Shown here: positions 9,913-18,481 of the stretch, one piece after another
Layout of the letters: each line of letters opens with the position of its first letter
How positions within the stretch are numbered: position 1 is the first letter of the stretch
The notes under the pieces: model-generated
What the model was told of the DNA's origin: nothing
Seen by the model: only the letters and a program-made list of their open reading frames with translations
Database searches by the model: none
Translations under genes and position numbers: made by a program
Source: Quisquiliibacterium transsilvanicum
GTDB taxonomy: Bacteria; Pseudomonadota; Gammaproteobacteria; Burkholderiales; Burkholderiaceae_E
Length of the DNA stretch: 64,000 bases
Reading direction: 5' to 3'
NCBI RefSeq assembly: GCF_014202215.1
Contig: NZ_JACHGB010000002.1
Span: 124,001 to 188,000, forward strand

Positions 9913-11571
9913 TCAAGGCGCGATCTTGCGCTTGAGCGCCCGTGCCACCGCCGGGGGAAGCCCCGGCAGCGAGCGCAGCAGCCAGGGCAGCAGCCGGCGC
10001 TTCAGGCCGCTGAGCGACTGCGGCACCATTGCGTCGATCAGGTGCGGGCCGGGCGTGGCCAGCGCGCGCTCCAGCGCGCGAACGAACTCCTCGGCGGTCG
10101 TCGCGCGCACCCCGTCCACGCCCATGCTCTGCGCCATTTGCGCGTAGTCGATTCGCGGGGCGGCGAGGTCGAGCTGCGCGCGCGCCTTCGGCCCGATGCG
10201 CTCGGCGCCCACGCGCTCCAGCTCCACGTTCAGCACCGAGTAGGACGCGTTGTTGAAGACGATGGCGGTGACGTCCAGGCGTTCGCGCGCCAGCGTCCAC
10301 AGCGACTGGATCGTGTACATCGCGGTGCCGTCGCCAATCAGCGCGATCACCGGCCGATCCGGGCAGGCGATCGCGGCGCCGACCGCGTTCGGCAGCCCCT
10401 GGCCGATCGCCCCGCCGGTCAGCGTGATCAGGTCGTGGCGGGGCGCTCCGGCGGTGAAGGGGCCCAGCATCAGCCCCGAGGTGATCGCCTCGTCGATCAG
10501 GATCGCGTTCTCGGGCAGCAGGTGGCCCACCGCTTTGCAGACCTTCTCCGCGGTGAGCCGGCCGCGGGGGCGGCCGGGCCGAGCGCCGGGCTGCAGCGCC
10601 GGGCGAGCGCCGTCGGCGCCGAGCGAGCGCTCCAGCTTCTCAATGCTGGCCAGCGCGTCCTGCGCCGGGGTGGCCAGCGTATGAACGGTGCAGGACGGCG
10701 GCACCAGGTCGCTTGCCTTGCCCGGATACGCGAAGAAGGACACCGGCGCCTTGGCGTCCACCAGCACCAGATGTTCGACGTTGGCGAGCTGCACGCCGGC
10801 AAGTTCCGCCAGGTAGGCGATGCGCTCCACCGCGGGCAGGCCGGCACCGCGCTCCAGCCGGGTGGGAAACACCTCGGCCAGCAGCTTGACGCCGCAGTGC
10901 GCGGCGATGCGCGCTGCGGCCAGCAGCGCGGGCTCGCGCAGCGCCTGTCCGCCCAGCAGCAGCGCCGCCCTGCGCCCGGAGCGCAGCGCTTGCGCGATCG
11001 CGGCCACCACCGCGTCGTCCGCGGCTTCGGGCCGGGGCGGCAGCGGCGGCGGGCAGGGCACGCCCCCATCACCCCAGGACACGTCCGCAGGCAGGATCAG
11101 CGTGGCCACCTGGCCGGGCAGCCCGCGGGCCGCAGCGATGGCCTCGACCGCATCGCGGCACAGTTCGTCGGTGCGCCGGGAGGTACGAACGAAGCCGGGC
11201 GACACGTTGCGCGCCACGGTCTCGATGTCCGACTGCAGCTGCGCGTCGAAGGGCGCGTGGAAAGTGGCGTGGTCGCCGACGATGTTGAGCACCGGCACCT
11301 TGCCCTTGCGCGCGTTGTGGAGGTTGGCCAGCCCGTTGCCCAGGCCGCAGCCCAGGTGCAGCAGCGTGGCGGCCGGCTTGCCGGCCATCCGCGCGTAGCC
11401 GTCGGCGGCGCCGGTGGCCACGCCTTCGAAGAGCGCGAGCACCGCGCGCATCCGCGGCTCCAAGTCCAGCGCGGCCACGAAGTGCATCTCCGAGGTGCCC
11501 GGGTTGGTGAAGCAGACCTCGATCCCGGCATCGACCAGGGTCTTCATCAGGGCTTGGGCGCCGTTGGGCAT
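9913..11571 (-). CDS. ThDP-dependent enzyme, acetolactate synthase large-subunit-like
   Basis: The 552-aa protein has three ThDP-family domains. The N-terminal Pyr domain has the catalytic-Glu region NPGTSEMHFVAAL..ALFEGVATGAADGYARM. A central domain follows, then a PP domain with GDGTAMYTIQSLW..FNNASY, the GDG-X-NN cofactor motif. The family includes acetolactate synthase, benzoylformate decarboxylase and related decarboxylases or lyases. No small regulatory subunit is nearby, so ilvB function is unlikely. The start is the ATG at 11569-11571, which opens directly into the Pyr domain. It lies 28 bp after an FAD dehydrogenase gene, making a two-gene operon that hints at a catabolic decarboxylase/dehydrogenase pair. 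Confidence 0.85.
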   Translation of the reverse strand: MPNGAQALMKTLVDAGIEVCFTNPGTSEMHFVAALDLEPRMRAVLALFEGVATGAADGYARMAGKPAATLLHLGCGLGNGLANLHNARKGKVPVLNIVGDHATFHAPFDAQLQSDIETVARNVSPGFVRTSRRTDELCRDAVEAIAAARGLPGQVATLILPADVSWGDGGVPCPPPLPPRPEAADDAVVAAIAQALRSGRRAALLLGGQALREPALLAAARIAAHCGVKLLAEVFPTRLERGAGLPAVERIAYLAELAGVQLANVEHLVLVDAKAPVSFFAYPGKASDLVPPSCTVHTLATPAQDALASIEKLERSLGADGARPALQPGARPGRPRGRLTAEKVCKAVGHLLPENAILIDEAITSGLMLGPFTAGAPRHDLITLTGGAIGQGLPNAVGAAIACPDRPVIALIGDGTAMYTIQSLWTLARERLDVTAIVFNNASYSVLNVELERVGAERIGPKARAQLDLAAPRIDYAQMAQSMGVDGVRATTAEEFVRALERALATPGPHLIDAMVPQSLSGLKRRLLPWLLRSLPGLPPAVARALKRKIAP

Positions 11572-11599
11572 GGGGGATCCTCTGGGGCGATGGCCGGGC

Positions 11600-13213
11600 T
11601 CAGGGCCCTGTGCCGGCGGTGAACGAGCGCGCCGCCGCGCGCGCGGTGAGGATGCAGCCTGGCAGGAAGGTGCCTTCCAGCGAGCGCCTGCCGCTGGCGC
11701 CGCCGCCGCCGAAGCCGGCCGCCTCGCCCACGCAGTACAGGCCGGCGATGGGCTGGCCCGCAGCATCGAGCACGCGGCTCTGCAGGTCGGTCTGCAGGCC
11801 GCCCAGGCTCTTGCGGGTGATCAGCTGCATCCGGATCGCGATGAAGGGGCCCGCGCCGCGCGCCTGCAGCGGCGCGGGCCTGCAGGTGCGCAGCCGGTCC
11901 GGCCCCCACTGGCGCGCGTGCAGGATGCGGCGGATCTGGTCGTCGTTGTGCAGCTTGTCGCCGCGGGCGAAGTTGGCGTCGAAGGCATCAGCCGTGGCCT
12001 GTAGCACCGCAGCGTCGACGTCCCGCGTGCCGGCCAGCGCGTTCATCTTCGCGGCCAGTCCGGCGAGCGTGTCGTCGACCAGGAAGTCCGCGCTCTCGCG
12101 CTGCATCTGGCGCACCAGGCGCGCGCTGCCCAGCAGGGTCTCGAGCAGGAAGGCCGGCATCTGCATGTCCCGGATGCGCGCGTTGTGCTCGGCGCCGGAG
12201 ATCGCGAATTCCTTCTTCGCGATCCGCCAGTTCAGCAGGTGCCAGGTCCAGGGCTTGTCCTGCTCGGCCACGCGCTGGCACAGCCAGTGGGTGTCGAAGC
12301 CGGTGACTAGCGGCTCCGGGCCGATCCGCGTCCCGCGGTGATCGAGCCACAGCGCCGACTTGCAGGGGATCGCGGACAGGCCGTGACCCTCGAACTGCGG
12401 CTGGGGATGCGGGAAACCCGCGGCGTAGTTCCACATCTCGCCAGCGTGGGTGATGTTGCCGCCGAGCGCTTGCGCCACCCAGTGGTGCAGCCCGCCGTCC
12501 GCATGCGGATGCGCGCCGTTGAGCATCGCCGCGGGCATCGGCCGGTCCTTTGGCCAGTTGGCGCGGCACTCGTCGTGGCTGCCATTGATGCCGCCCATCG
12601 CCAGCACCACAACGGGGGCGTCCAGGCGCACTTCGGCGCCGGTGGTTTCGTCGATCGCCACCACGCCGGCCACGTCCCCGGCACCGTGCTCCAGCGCGAC
12701 CACCCGGTGGCGGTGCAGCAGCGTGAGCCGCCCGCCGCCGCCGGCGCTGCGCAGCGCTGCGATCAGGCGCCGGGCAAGCTCGCGCGCCGTGCCCCAGACC
12801 ACGTGGTAGCGCGGCAGGCTGTTGCCGTCGCCGAGACGGCCGCGCTCCACCCAGTTCACCGCGGGCATGAACTTCAGGCCCTCGGCCAGCAGCCAGTCGT
12901 GGACCTGCGGGCGCGAATTCTCGACGTAGTGGCGGGCCCAGGCCAGCGGCAGCGGGTCGGCCTCGCTCAGCTCGCCGAAGCGGAGCCAGTCGCGCAGCGC
13001 GCGCTCCGGGGTGTCCGCAATTCCCATGCGCGTCTGCAGCGGCGTGCCCACCAGCGCCATTCCGCCGAAAGCCCACAGGGCCAGGCCGCCCAGGCGCTCC
13101 GGAGTGTCGCGATCCACCAGCGCCACCGAAAGTCCGGCACGCAGAGCCTCCAGCGCGGCGACGATGCCCGCCAGGCCGCCGCCGACCACCGCCACGTCAT
13201 GCCTCGATGCCAT
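11600..13213 (-). CDS. FAD-binding dehydrogenase (KsdD/fumarate-reductase-like, COG3573 type)
   Basis: The 537-aa protein opens with VAVVGGGLAGIVAALEALRA, the FAD Rossmann motif, and closes with the family signature GLYCVGEAAGFGGGGASGRR plus SLEGTFLPGCILTARAAA. This is the layout of succinate dehydrogenase/fumarate reductase flavoproteins and 3-ketosteroid-1-dehydrogenase-like enzymes. It probably introduces or removes a double bond next to a carbonyl. There is no signal peptide, so it is cytosolic. It is first in an operon with the ThDP enzyme. Start ATG 13211-13213 begins just before the FAD motif. The exact substrate cannot be inferred. Confidence 0.88.
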   Translation of the reverse strand: MASRHDVAVVGGGLAGIVAALEALRAGLSVALVDRDTPERLGGLALWAFGGMALVGTPLQTRMGIADTPERALRDWLRFGELSEADPLPLAWARHYVENSRPQVHDWLLAEGLKFMPAVNWVERGRLGDGNSLPRYHVVWGTARELARRLIAALRSAGGGGRLTLLHRHRVVALEHGAGDVAGVVAIDETTGAEVRLDAPVVVLAMGGINGSHDECRANWPKDRPMPAAMLNGAHPHADGGLHHWVAQALGGNITHAGEMWNYAAGFPHPQPQFEGHGLSAIPCKSALWLDHRGTRIGPEPLVTGFDTHWLCQRVAEQDKPWTWHLLNWRIAKKEFAISGAEHNARIRDMQMPAFLLETLLGSARLVRQMQRESADFLVDDTLAGLAAKMNALAGTRDVDAAVLQATADAFDANFARGDKLHNDDQIRRILHARQWGPDRLRTCRPAPLQARGAGPFIAIRMQLITRKSLGGLQTDLQSRVLDAAGQPIAGLYCVGEAAGFGGGGASGRRSLEGTFLPGCILTARAAARSFTAGTGP

Positions 13214-13295
13214 CGCTGGCCTCCCCAGGGTGTGGTCGGAAGATAGCCGCCTATCGTCCGCGGGGAAAGCGCATTCGTCCGCGCGGAACCTGCAG

Positions 13296-14372
13296 TCAGC
13301 CGAGCGCCCGCTGCAGGAACGCCACGATGCGCGCGCCCTGCGGCGCCAGCGCGGCGCGCAGGTCATGGTCGGCGTCGACCACCAGCAGTTCGGCGCGGGG
13401 CTGAGCGTCGCGCAGGCGCAGCGCGTCGGCCATCGGCACCGTGGTGTCGTGGCGACCGTGCACCAGCAGCACCGGGCAGGCCAGCGCAGCGATGGTGTTG
13501 ACCGGCGCAATGCGCTCGAAGCGCTCGCCGATCACCTGCTGGACGTGCCCGAGGATCGCATTGCCCAGGACCCGGCGGGGGATGCGGTGCTCTGCCATCC
13601 AGCGCTGCATCATCTCGGCGGGGTGCGCGAAGGCCGACAGGCTGACCACCGCGCGCACCGGACACGGCCCGGCCGCGGGATTCTCCGTCGAGCGCGCGGC
13701 GTGCAGCAGCGCGGCGCCCGCGCCGACCGAATGGCCAAGCAGCGCGATCCGGTCGCGGTCGACTGCGGGATGGGCGCAGAGCGCCTCCAGTGCCGTGGCG
13801 ATGTCTTCGGCGAAGCGTGGCAGCGAGGTGAAGTCCTCGTCGCCGCTCTCGCCGTGGCAGCTTGCGTCCACCAGCATCACCGCGAACCCGGCCGCCAGCA
13901 GCGGATCGACCGCGGGCCACAGCGTCGACGCGTTTGCGCCCCAGCCGTGCATCGCAAGCACAGCGGGCAGGGGCTGCGCGGAGGGCTCGCGCGTGGCGGA
14001 CGTGGCGGATGTGGCGGACGCGTGCGCCGGCCCTCGCAAGTCTTGCGTCAGCAGCCAGGCCGCCAGCGTCTGGCCGCGCGCACCCCGCAGGCGCAGCGTC
14101 TCCAGCCGGAGGGCGTGGCGCGTGCCTTGCGCGAGTTGCGCGAGCTGCGCGATCGGCGGGTCGTGCGCCAGCCGCGGCGCGCGCAGCCCGCGCAGCAGCG
14201 CGCGATGAAGCAGCGGCCGAAGCGCACGCAGGGGCCAGGCGAGCGGCGAGTGCGAGTCCGCTCTGCCCGGCGCGAGGCGGCGGCTGTCCGGTGCGGGAGT
14301 CGGCAAGTGCTGCGTCCGGGATCGGGGAAGTCCCGGAATATAGGCGAAAGCCGCCGCGCACGCCGGCGGCAT
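13296..14372 (-). CDS. alpha/beta hydrolase
   Basis: The protein is about 358 aa if it starts at ATG 14370-14372. It shows the oxyanion segment LAMHGWGANAST, nucleophile elbow LLGHSVGAGAALL (Ser), acid loop HGRHDTTVPMADAL (Asp) and final catalytic His in VDADHDLRAAL. It is probably a serine esterase or peptidase-like hydrolase; the substrate is unknown. The N-terminal ~110 residues are Ala/Arg/Leu-rich and poorly conserved in look, with a 9-bp repeat coding SATSATSAT near 13996-14022. The true start may therefore lie further in. It may be co-transcribed with the FAD dehydrogenase 82 bp downstream. Confidence 0.78.
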   Translation of the reverse strand: MPPACAAAFAYIPGLPRSRTQHLPTPAPDSRRLAPGRADSHSPLAWPLRALRPLLHRALLRGLRAPRLAHDPPIAQLAQLAQGTRHALRLETLRLRGARGQTLAAWLLTQDLRGPAHASATSATSATREPSAQPLPAVLAMHGWGANASTLWPAVDPLLAAGFAVMLVDASCHGESGDEDFTSLPRFAEDIATALEALCAHPAVDRDRIALLGHSVGAGAALLHAARSTENPAAGPCPVRAVVSLSAFAHPAEMMQRWMAEHRIPRRVLGNAILGHVQQVIGERFERIAPVNTIAALACPVLLVHGRHDTTVPMADALRLRDAQPRAELLVVDADHDLRAALAPQGARIVAFLQRALG

Positions 14373-14385
14373 CGCGCAGGGTGCC

Positions 14386-14405
14386 GGGCCGGGCCGGGCC
14401 GGGCC
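14386..14405. repeat. GGGCC pentanucleotide tandem repeat (x4)
   Basis: Four perfect GGGCC units lie just upstream of the likely hydrolase start, in the DNA shared with the divergent SDR gene. Confidence 0.8.
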
Positions 14406-14457
14406 GCCGACTTCCCCACGCGCCGGATTGCACATGGCGCCGCGGCGCCGGACTGCC

Positions 14458-14484
14458 GATTGCGCCGATTGCGCCGATTGCGCC
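14458..14484. repeat. GATTGCGCC nonanucleotide tandem repeat (x3)
   Basis: Three perfect 9-mers lie in the region between the hydrolase and the SDR gene. Confidence 0.85.
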
Positions 14485-14578
14485 GGCGCGCCAATCCGGA
14501 AACCGCGTCGCCCGCTCCGATGGCGCGCTCCTTTCGTGGTCGAATCGCGCACCCAAGTTCATCACCAGAGGATCCTCA

Positions 14579-15343
14579 ATGACCCTGCAGATCTCCCTCG
14601 CCGGCCGCGTCGCGCTGGTCACCGGCGCCAGCCGCGGCATCGGCCGTGCCATCGCTCTGCAGCTGGCCCGGGCCGGCGCCGACATCGCGGTCAACTACAA
14701 CCGCGACGCCGAGGCCGCAGCCGAGACCGTGGCCGCGGTGCAGGCGCTCGGGCGCAAGGCCCGCGCCTACGCCGCGTCGGTCGAGCAGCGCGTGGACGCG
14801 CAGCGCCTGGCGCGGGAGGTGCTGGCCGACTTCGGCGCAGTGCACGTGCTGGTCAACAACGCTGGCATCGCCAGCCGCGGCAAGGCGGTCATCGACACCG
14901 ATCCGGCCGAACCGGAGCGCCTGTTCGGGGTGCACGTGATGGGCCCCTTCCACCTGGCGCAGGCGCTGCTGCCGCAGATGCGCACGCTCGGGCGCGGCGA
15001 CATCGTGATGATTTCCAGCGTCGCCACTCGCCGGCACGCGGGCAACGGCGCGCCCTACAACATCGCCAAGGCGGCGATGGAGGCGCTGGCGTTCACGCTG
15101 GCCAAGGAAGAGCGCGCCCACGGCATCCGTACCCACGTCGTCAGCCCCACGCTGACCGACACCGACATGGGCCGCCGGCTCGCCAGGGCCCGCGGCAGCG
15201 CCGACATCCACGCGCTGGACGCAAGCTCGCCTTTCGGGCGGGTGAGCGTGCCCGAGGACGTCGCTGCCACCGTCGCCTTCCTGGTGTCCGACCTCAATGC
15301 CTACGTGAACGGGCAGAATGTCGCGGTCGACGGCGGCGGCTGA
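14579..15343 (+). CDS. SDR family oxidoreductase (3-oxoacyl-ACP-reductase-like)
   Basis: The 254-aa classical short-chain dehydrogenase has cofactor motif VTGASRGIGRAIALQLARAG, structural LVNNAGIAS, catalytic Ser in VMISSVATRR and the YNIAKAAMEAL (Tyr-x-x-x-Lys) pair. It ends with the tetramer-forming segment NAYVNGQNVAVDGGG. It should be an NAD(P)(H) alcohol/ketone oxidoreductase in the cytosol; the substrate is unknown. Start ATG 14579 follows AGAGGATCCTCA and leads straight into the fold. A longer upstream frame is antisense to the hydrolase and is ignored. A hexamer/trimer microsatellite begins 17 bp after the stop. Confidence 0.9.
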   Translation: MTLQISLAGRVALVTGASRGIGRAIALQLARAGADIAVNYNRDAEAAAETVAAVQALGRKARAYAASVEQRVDAQRLAREVLADFGAVHVLVNNAGIASRGKAVIDTDPAEPERLFGVHVMGPFHLAQALLPQMRTLGRGDIVMISSVATRRHAGNGAPYNIAKAAMEALAFTLAKEERAHGIRTHVVSPTLTDTDMGRRLARARGSADIHALDASSPFGRVSVPEDVAATVAFLVSDLNAYVNGQNVAVDGGG

Positions 15344-15360
15344 CCGCAACATCCGCTGAC

Positions 15361-15459
<99 letters not shown>

Positions 15460-15579
15460 ACGCCCCCCCCGCGCTGTCATGCCCGCTGAACATTCGGGCG
15501 GGACAATGCGCGCTGCAGCCGCCATCGGCGCGGCCGCCTGTTCGGGAAGCCTGGCGTGGGTGCGTGCGACGGAGACAGG

Positions 15580-16122
15580 GTGGGGGACCGCGGACGCGCT
15601 GCCGGCGCGTCGTCGGCCCGCGCCCGTCGCCCGCGCACCGGCCCGCGCACCGGCCCGCGCACCGGCTCCCGCAGCGCCTGCGGCTGGCTGGCGGTGCTGC
15701 TTGCCTTGTGCGTGGTCTGGCAGGCCGGCTGGCAGGCGATCGCCCGCGCGGGCGCCGGCGCGCACCTGCACCTGCTTGTGGTGCAGCAGGCGGGCGAGCG
15801 GCACGATCACGGTCACGGTCACGGTCACGGTCACGGTCACGGTCACGGTCACGGTCACGCGCATCATCACGCGCGCCCCGCCGCCGATCATTCGCACGGA
15901 GCCGATACGGCGGGCGTCGTGATGCTTGCCGACGAAACCTCCGGCGACGGCGCGGCGCCGGTCAGTTCCGGCGCAAAGCGCATGCTCCTCGACCACGACG
16001 CTGCGCTGCCGGACGACGCGCTGCGCTTGCCGCCGGCCGTTTCTGGCCGCTACCGGACCTCATCGACCGCTTCCTTCGAGTCCCGCACCGTTTCACCGCT
16101 GGATCGGCCACCCATCGGCTGA
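15580..16122 (+). CDS. His-rich membrane-anchored or exported protein with Gly-His repeat
   Basis: The ~180-aa protein has a basic N-terminus with three TGPR repeats and one hydrophobic segment (LAVLLALCVVWQAGWQAIA) that could be a signal anchor. Then follow HLHLLVV, HDH(GH)8AHHHA and DHSHG, giving over 20 His within about 60 residues. The (GGTCAC)8 tandem repeat at 15811-15858 encodes the Gly-His run. The C-terminus is short and Pro/Ser-rich. Such sequences bind Zn, Ni, Co or Cu. GTG 15580 is preferred because GGAG lies 6 nt upstream; GTG 15556 is also possible. It precedes a TonB receptor gene by 196 bp, suggesting a role in metal capture. The family is not recognised. Confidence 0.72.
   Translation: MGDRGRAAGASSARARRPRTGPRTGPRTGSRSACGWLAVLLALCVVWQAGWQAIARAGAGAHLHLLVVQQAGERHDHGHGHGHGHGHGHGHGHAHHHARPAADHSHGADTAGVVMLADETSGDGAAPVSSGAKRMLLDHDAALPDDALRLPPAVSGRYRTSSTASFESRTVSPLDRPPIG
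15805..15858. repeat. in-gene hexamer repeat GATCAC(GGTCAC)8
   Basis: Nine consecutive hexamers lie in frame within the His-rich gene, coding Asp-His then (Gly-His)8. Gain or loss of units would change the number of His residues without shifting the frame. Confidence 0.95.
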
Positions 16123-16284
16123 GCAGGTCGATGGTTGAGGCGCGCCGCCGCGGACACGGCGGCGCATTCCTTCCCGTTCGCGCCGCGTCTATGAGAGCCC
16201 GCCCCAGGCGGCAGCCTGCGCGCGTCCGGTGTGTCCCCACGAGCTGCTGCTGCGCGAGCACGCGCGCCCGGTCGGGGACGAATG

Positions 16285-16312
16285 GTGTCCGCGCACAATG
16301 CGGACCGGAGAG
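16285..16312 (+). promoter_or_regulatory. hairpin and ribosome site before the TonB receptor
   Basis: A 6-bp perfect stem GTCCGC/GCGGAC with loop GCACAAT is followed at once by GGAGAG (16307-16312) and then GTG 16319. The hairpin is close enough to the ribosome site to affect translation. No known riboswitch is recognised. Confidence 0.4.
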
Positions 16313-16318
16313 ATTCCA

Positions 16319-18391
16319 GTGACGATTCGATGTCGTATCGGGGCGATGCGCGTTCCGGCGTGCAGCCTCGCGGTGCTTGCCTGCGTGCTGGCGTCCCATG
16401 CAGCCCACGCGGGCGGTGAGCAGGTCCTAGAGAAAGTGGTGGTGGTCGGCGGTGCTGCCGAGCAGGTCGGAATCGCCGACTCGGCCAGCGTCGGCACCGT
16501 GACGCGCGAACAGATCGAGGCCCGGGTGGCCTACCGTCCCGGCGAGCTGCTCGAGGCCACGCCTGGCCTGGTGGTGAGCCAGCACAGCGGCGAGGGCAAG
16601 GCCAACCAGTTCTACCTGCGCGGCTTCAACCTCGACCACGGCACCGATCTGCGCACCACGGTCGACGGCATGCTGGTCAATCAGCGCAGCCATGCGCACG
16701 GCCAGGGCTGGACCGACCTGAACTTCGTGATCCCCGAACTGGCCAGCGGCCTGCGCTACAAGAAGGGCCCCTATGACGCGAGCGAAGGCGACTTCGCGTC
16801 GGCGGGCGCGGTCGAGATCACCTACGCCGACCGCCTGGAGCGCGGCATTGCCAGCATCGGCGCCGGCGGCAACGGCTTTCGTCGGGCGGTGCTCGCCGAT
16901 TCGGTCGCGGCCGGCCGCGGCCACCTGCTCTACGCGCTCGAAGGCCAGCACAGCGACGGCCCTTTCGTGCACCCGGACCGCTTCCGCAAGTTAAACGGCG
17001 TGCTGCGCTACACCGAGGGCGATCGCCGCAACGGCTGGAGCGTCACCGCGATGGGCTACGACGGGCGCTGGAACGCCACCGACCAGATCCCGCGGCGCGC
17101 GGTGCAGGACGGCACGCTGGGCCGCTTCGACACCATCGATCCGAGCTCGGGCGGCAGTGCCAGCCGCTACAGCCTGTCCGCCGACTGGCGCCGCGCGGGC
17201 AACGGCAGCGCCAGCCGGGTCGGCGCCTACGTGATCGACTCGAGGCTCGATCTCTTCTCGAACTTCACCTACTGGATGGACGATCCGGACAACGCCGACC
17301 AGTTCGCGCAGCCCGACCGTCGCGTCACCAGCGCGGTGAACGCCAGCCACAGCCTGTTCGGCAGCCTGCTTGGCCGCGACTCCGAGACCACGGTCGGCAT
17401 CCAGTTCCAGAACGACAACATCCGCAATGCGCTGCTCAGGACGCGCGAGCGCGCGACCATCGGCGTCGTGCGCCGTGATCGCATCGTCGAGGGCAGCGTC
17501 GGCCTGTACCTGCAGAACACGACCGCCTGGACGCCGCTGTTCCGCTCGGTGCTCGGGGCGCGCGTCGACCACTACCGTTTCGACGTCGACAGCGACAACC
17601 CGCTGAACTCCGGGCGCGCCAGCGACACCATCGCCAACCCGAAGCTCGGCCTGGTCTTCGGGCCGTTCGGGCGCACCGAGTACTACCTGAACGCAGGCGG
17701 CGGCTTCCATAGCAACGACGCCCGCGGCACGACCATCTCGGTGGACCCGGCCAGCGGCGAGCCCGCCACCCGGGTGACGCCGCTGGCGCGCTCGCGCGGC
17801 TTTGAGCTGGGCATGCGCACCGAGCCGCTGCCGGGCCTGCAGAGCTCGCTCGCGCTCTTTGTGCTGGACCTGGACTCGGAGCTGCTGTTCATCGGCGACG
17901 CCGGCGCCACTGAGGCTTCGAGGGCGAGCCGGCGGATCGGCTTCGAGCTGGCCAACTACTACAAGCCCAAGCGCTGGCTGACCCTGGATGCCGACCTCGC
18001 TTTCGCCTCGGCGCGCTTCCGCGACCATGCGCCCGAGGGCAGGCGGATTCCGGGCGCCATCGAGGGGGTGGCGAGCGTCGCTGCTTCGGTGGACGGGCTC
18101 GGCCCCTGGTCGGGCGCGCTGCAGCTGCGCTGGTTCGGGCCGCGGGCGCTGGTCGAGGACGACTCGGTGCGTTCGAAGGCGACCGCCACGCTCAACGGGC
18201 GCATCGGCTACCGGCTGAACGATCGCATGTCGCTGGCGCTCGACGGCTTCAACCTGCTCGACAGCCGGCACTCCGCGATCGACTACTACTATGCGTCGCA
18301 GCTGCGCGGCGAGGCCGCGCCGGTCGACGACATCCACTTCCATCCGATCGAGGGGCGCAGCTTCCGGCTGACGCTGACGATGCGGCTGTAG
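16319..18391 (+). CDS. TonB-dependent outer-membrane receptor
   Basis: The ~690-aa protein has a signal peptide (cut near ASHAAHA), a TonB-box-like segment EKVVVVGGA, a plug domain with FYLRGFNLDHGTDLRTTVDG and LRYKKGPYDASEGDFASAGA, then a beta-barrel ending HFHPIEGRSFRLTLTMRL with terminal aromatic/Leu residues. It should carry a scarce ligand across the outer membrane using TonB energy. The ligand is not shown, but a His-rich protein lies upstream and metal-related genes face it, favouring a metal or metallophore. GTG 16319 is chosen because GGAGAG precedes it; ATG 16298 and ATG 16346 are alternatives. A GC-rich hairpin separates it from the opposing lipoprotein gene. Confidence 0.9.
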   Translation: MTIRCRIGAMRVPACSLAVLACVLASHAAHAGGEQVLEKVVVVGGAAEQVGIADSASVGTVTREQIEARVAYRPGELLEATPGLVVSQHSGEGKANQFYLRGFNLDHGTDLRTTVDGMLVNQRSHAHGQGWTDLNFVIPELASGLRYKKGPYDASEGDFASAGAVEITYADRLERGIASIGAGGNGFRRAVLADSVAAGRGHLLYALEGQHSDGPFVHPDRFRKLNGVLRYTEGDRRNGWSVTAMGYDGRWNATDQIPRRAVQDGTLGRFDTIDPSSGGSASRYSLSADWRRAGNGSASRVGAYVIDSRLDLFSNFTYWMDDPDNADQFAQPDRRVTSAVNASHSLFGSLLGRDSETTVGIQFQNDNIRNALLRTRERATIGVVRRDRIVEGSVGLYLQNTTAWTPLFRSVLGARVDHYRFDVDSDNPLNSGRASDTIANPKLGLVFGPFGRTEYYLNAGGGFHSNDARGTTISVDPASGEPATRVTPLARSRGFELGMRTEPLPGLQSSLALFVLDLDSELLFIGDAGATEASRASRRIGFELANYYKPKRWLTLDADLAFASARFRDHAPEGRRIPGAIEGVASVAASVDGLGPWSGALQLRWFGPRALVEDDSVRSKATATLNGRIGYRLNDRMSLALDGFNLLDSRHSAIDYYYASQLRGEAAPVDDIHFHPIEGRSFRLTLTMRL

Positions 18392-18402
18392 GGGAAGGCG
18401 TG

Positions 18403-18430
18403 GGGGTGCCCGCAGATCCGCGGGCGCCCC
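18403..18430. terminator. hairpin between convergent TonB receptor and lipoprotein genes
   Basis: The 11-bp stem GGGGTGCCCGC / GCGGGCGCCCC (one T-G wobble) has a 6-nt loop and starts 12 bp after the receptor stop. There is no T-run. It is probably a bidirectional terminator. Confidence 0.55.
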
Positions 18431-18481
18431 GATGTGTCGCACGCCTTGCCGCCGAGCTGCGCGGCGCAGGCTGCACCGTCT

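Noticed and set aside
9913-11571. True ilvB (branched-chain amino acid synthesis)
   Set aside because: There is no adjacent ilvN or ilvC, and the operon partner is a catabolic-type flavoprotein.
16123-16318. Cobalamin riboswitch upstream of the TonB receptor
   Set aside because: No B12-box or conserved core could be found; only a short hairpin is visible.
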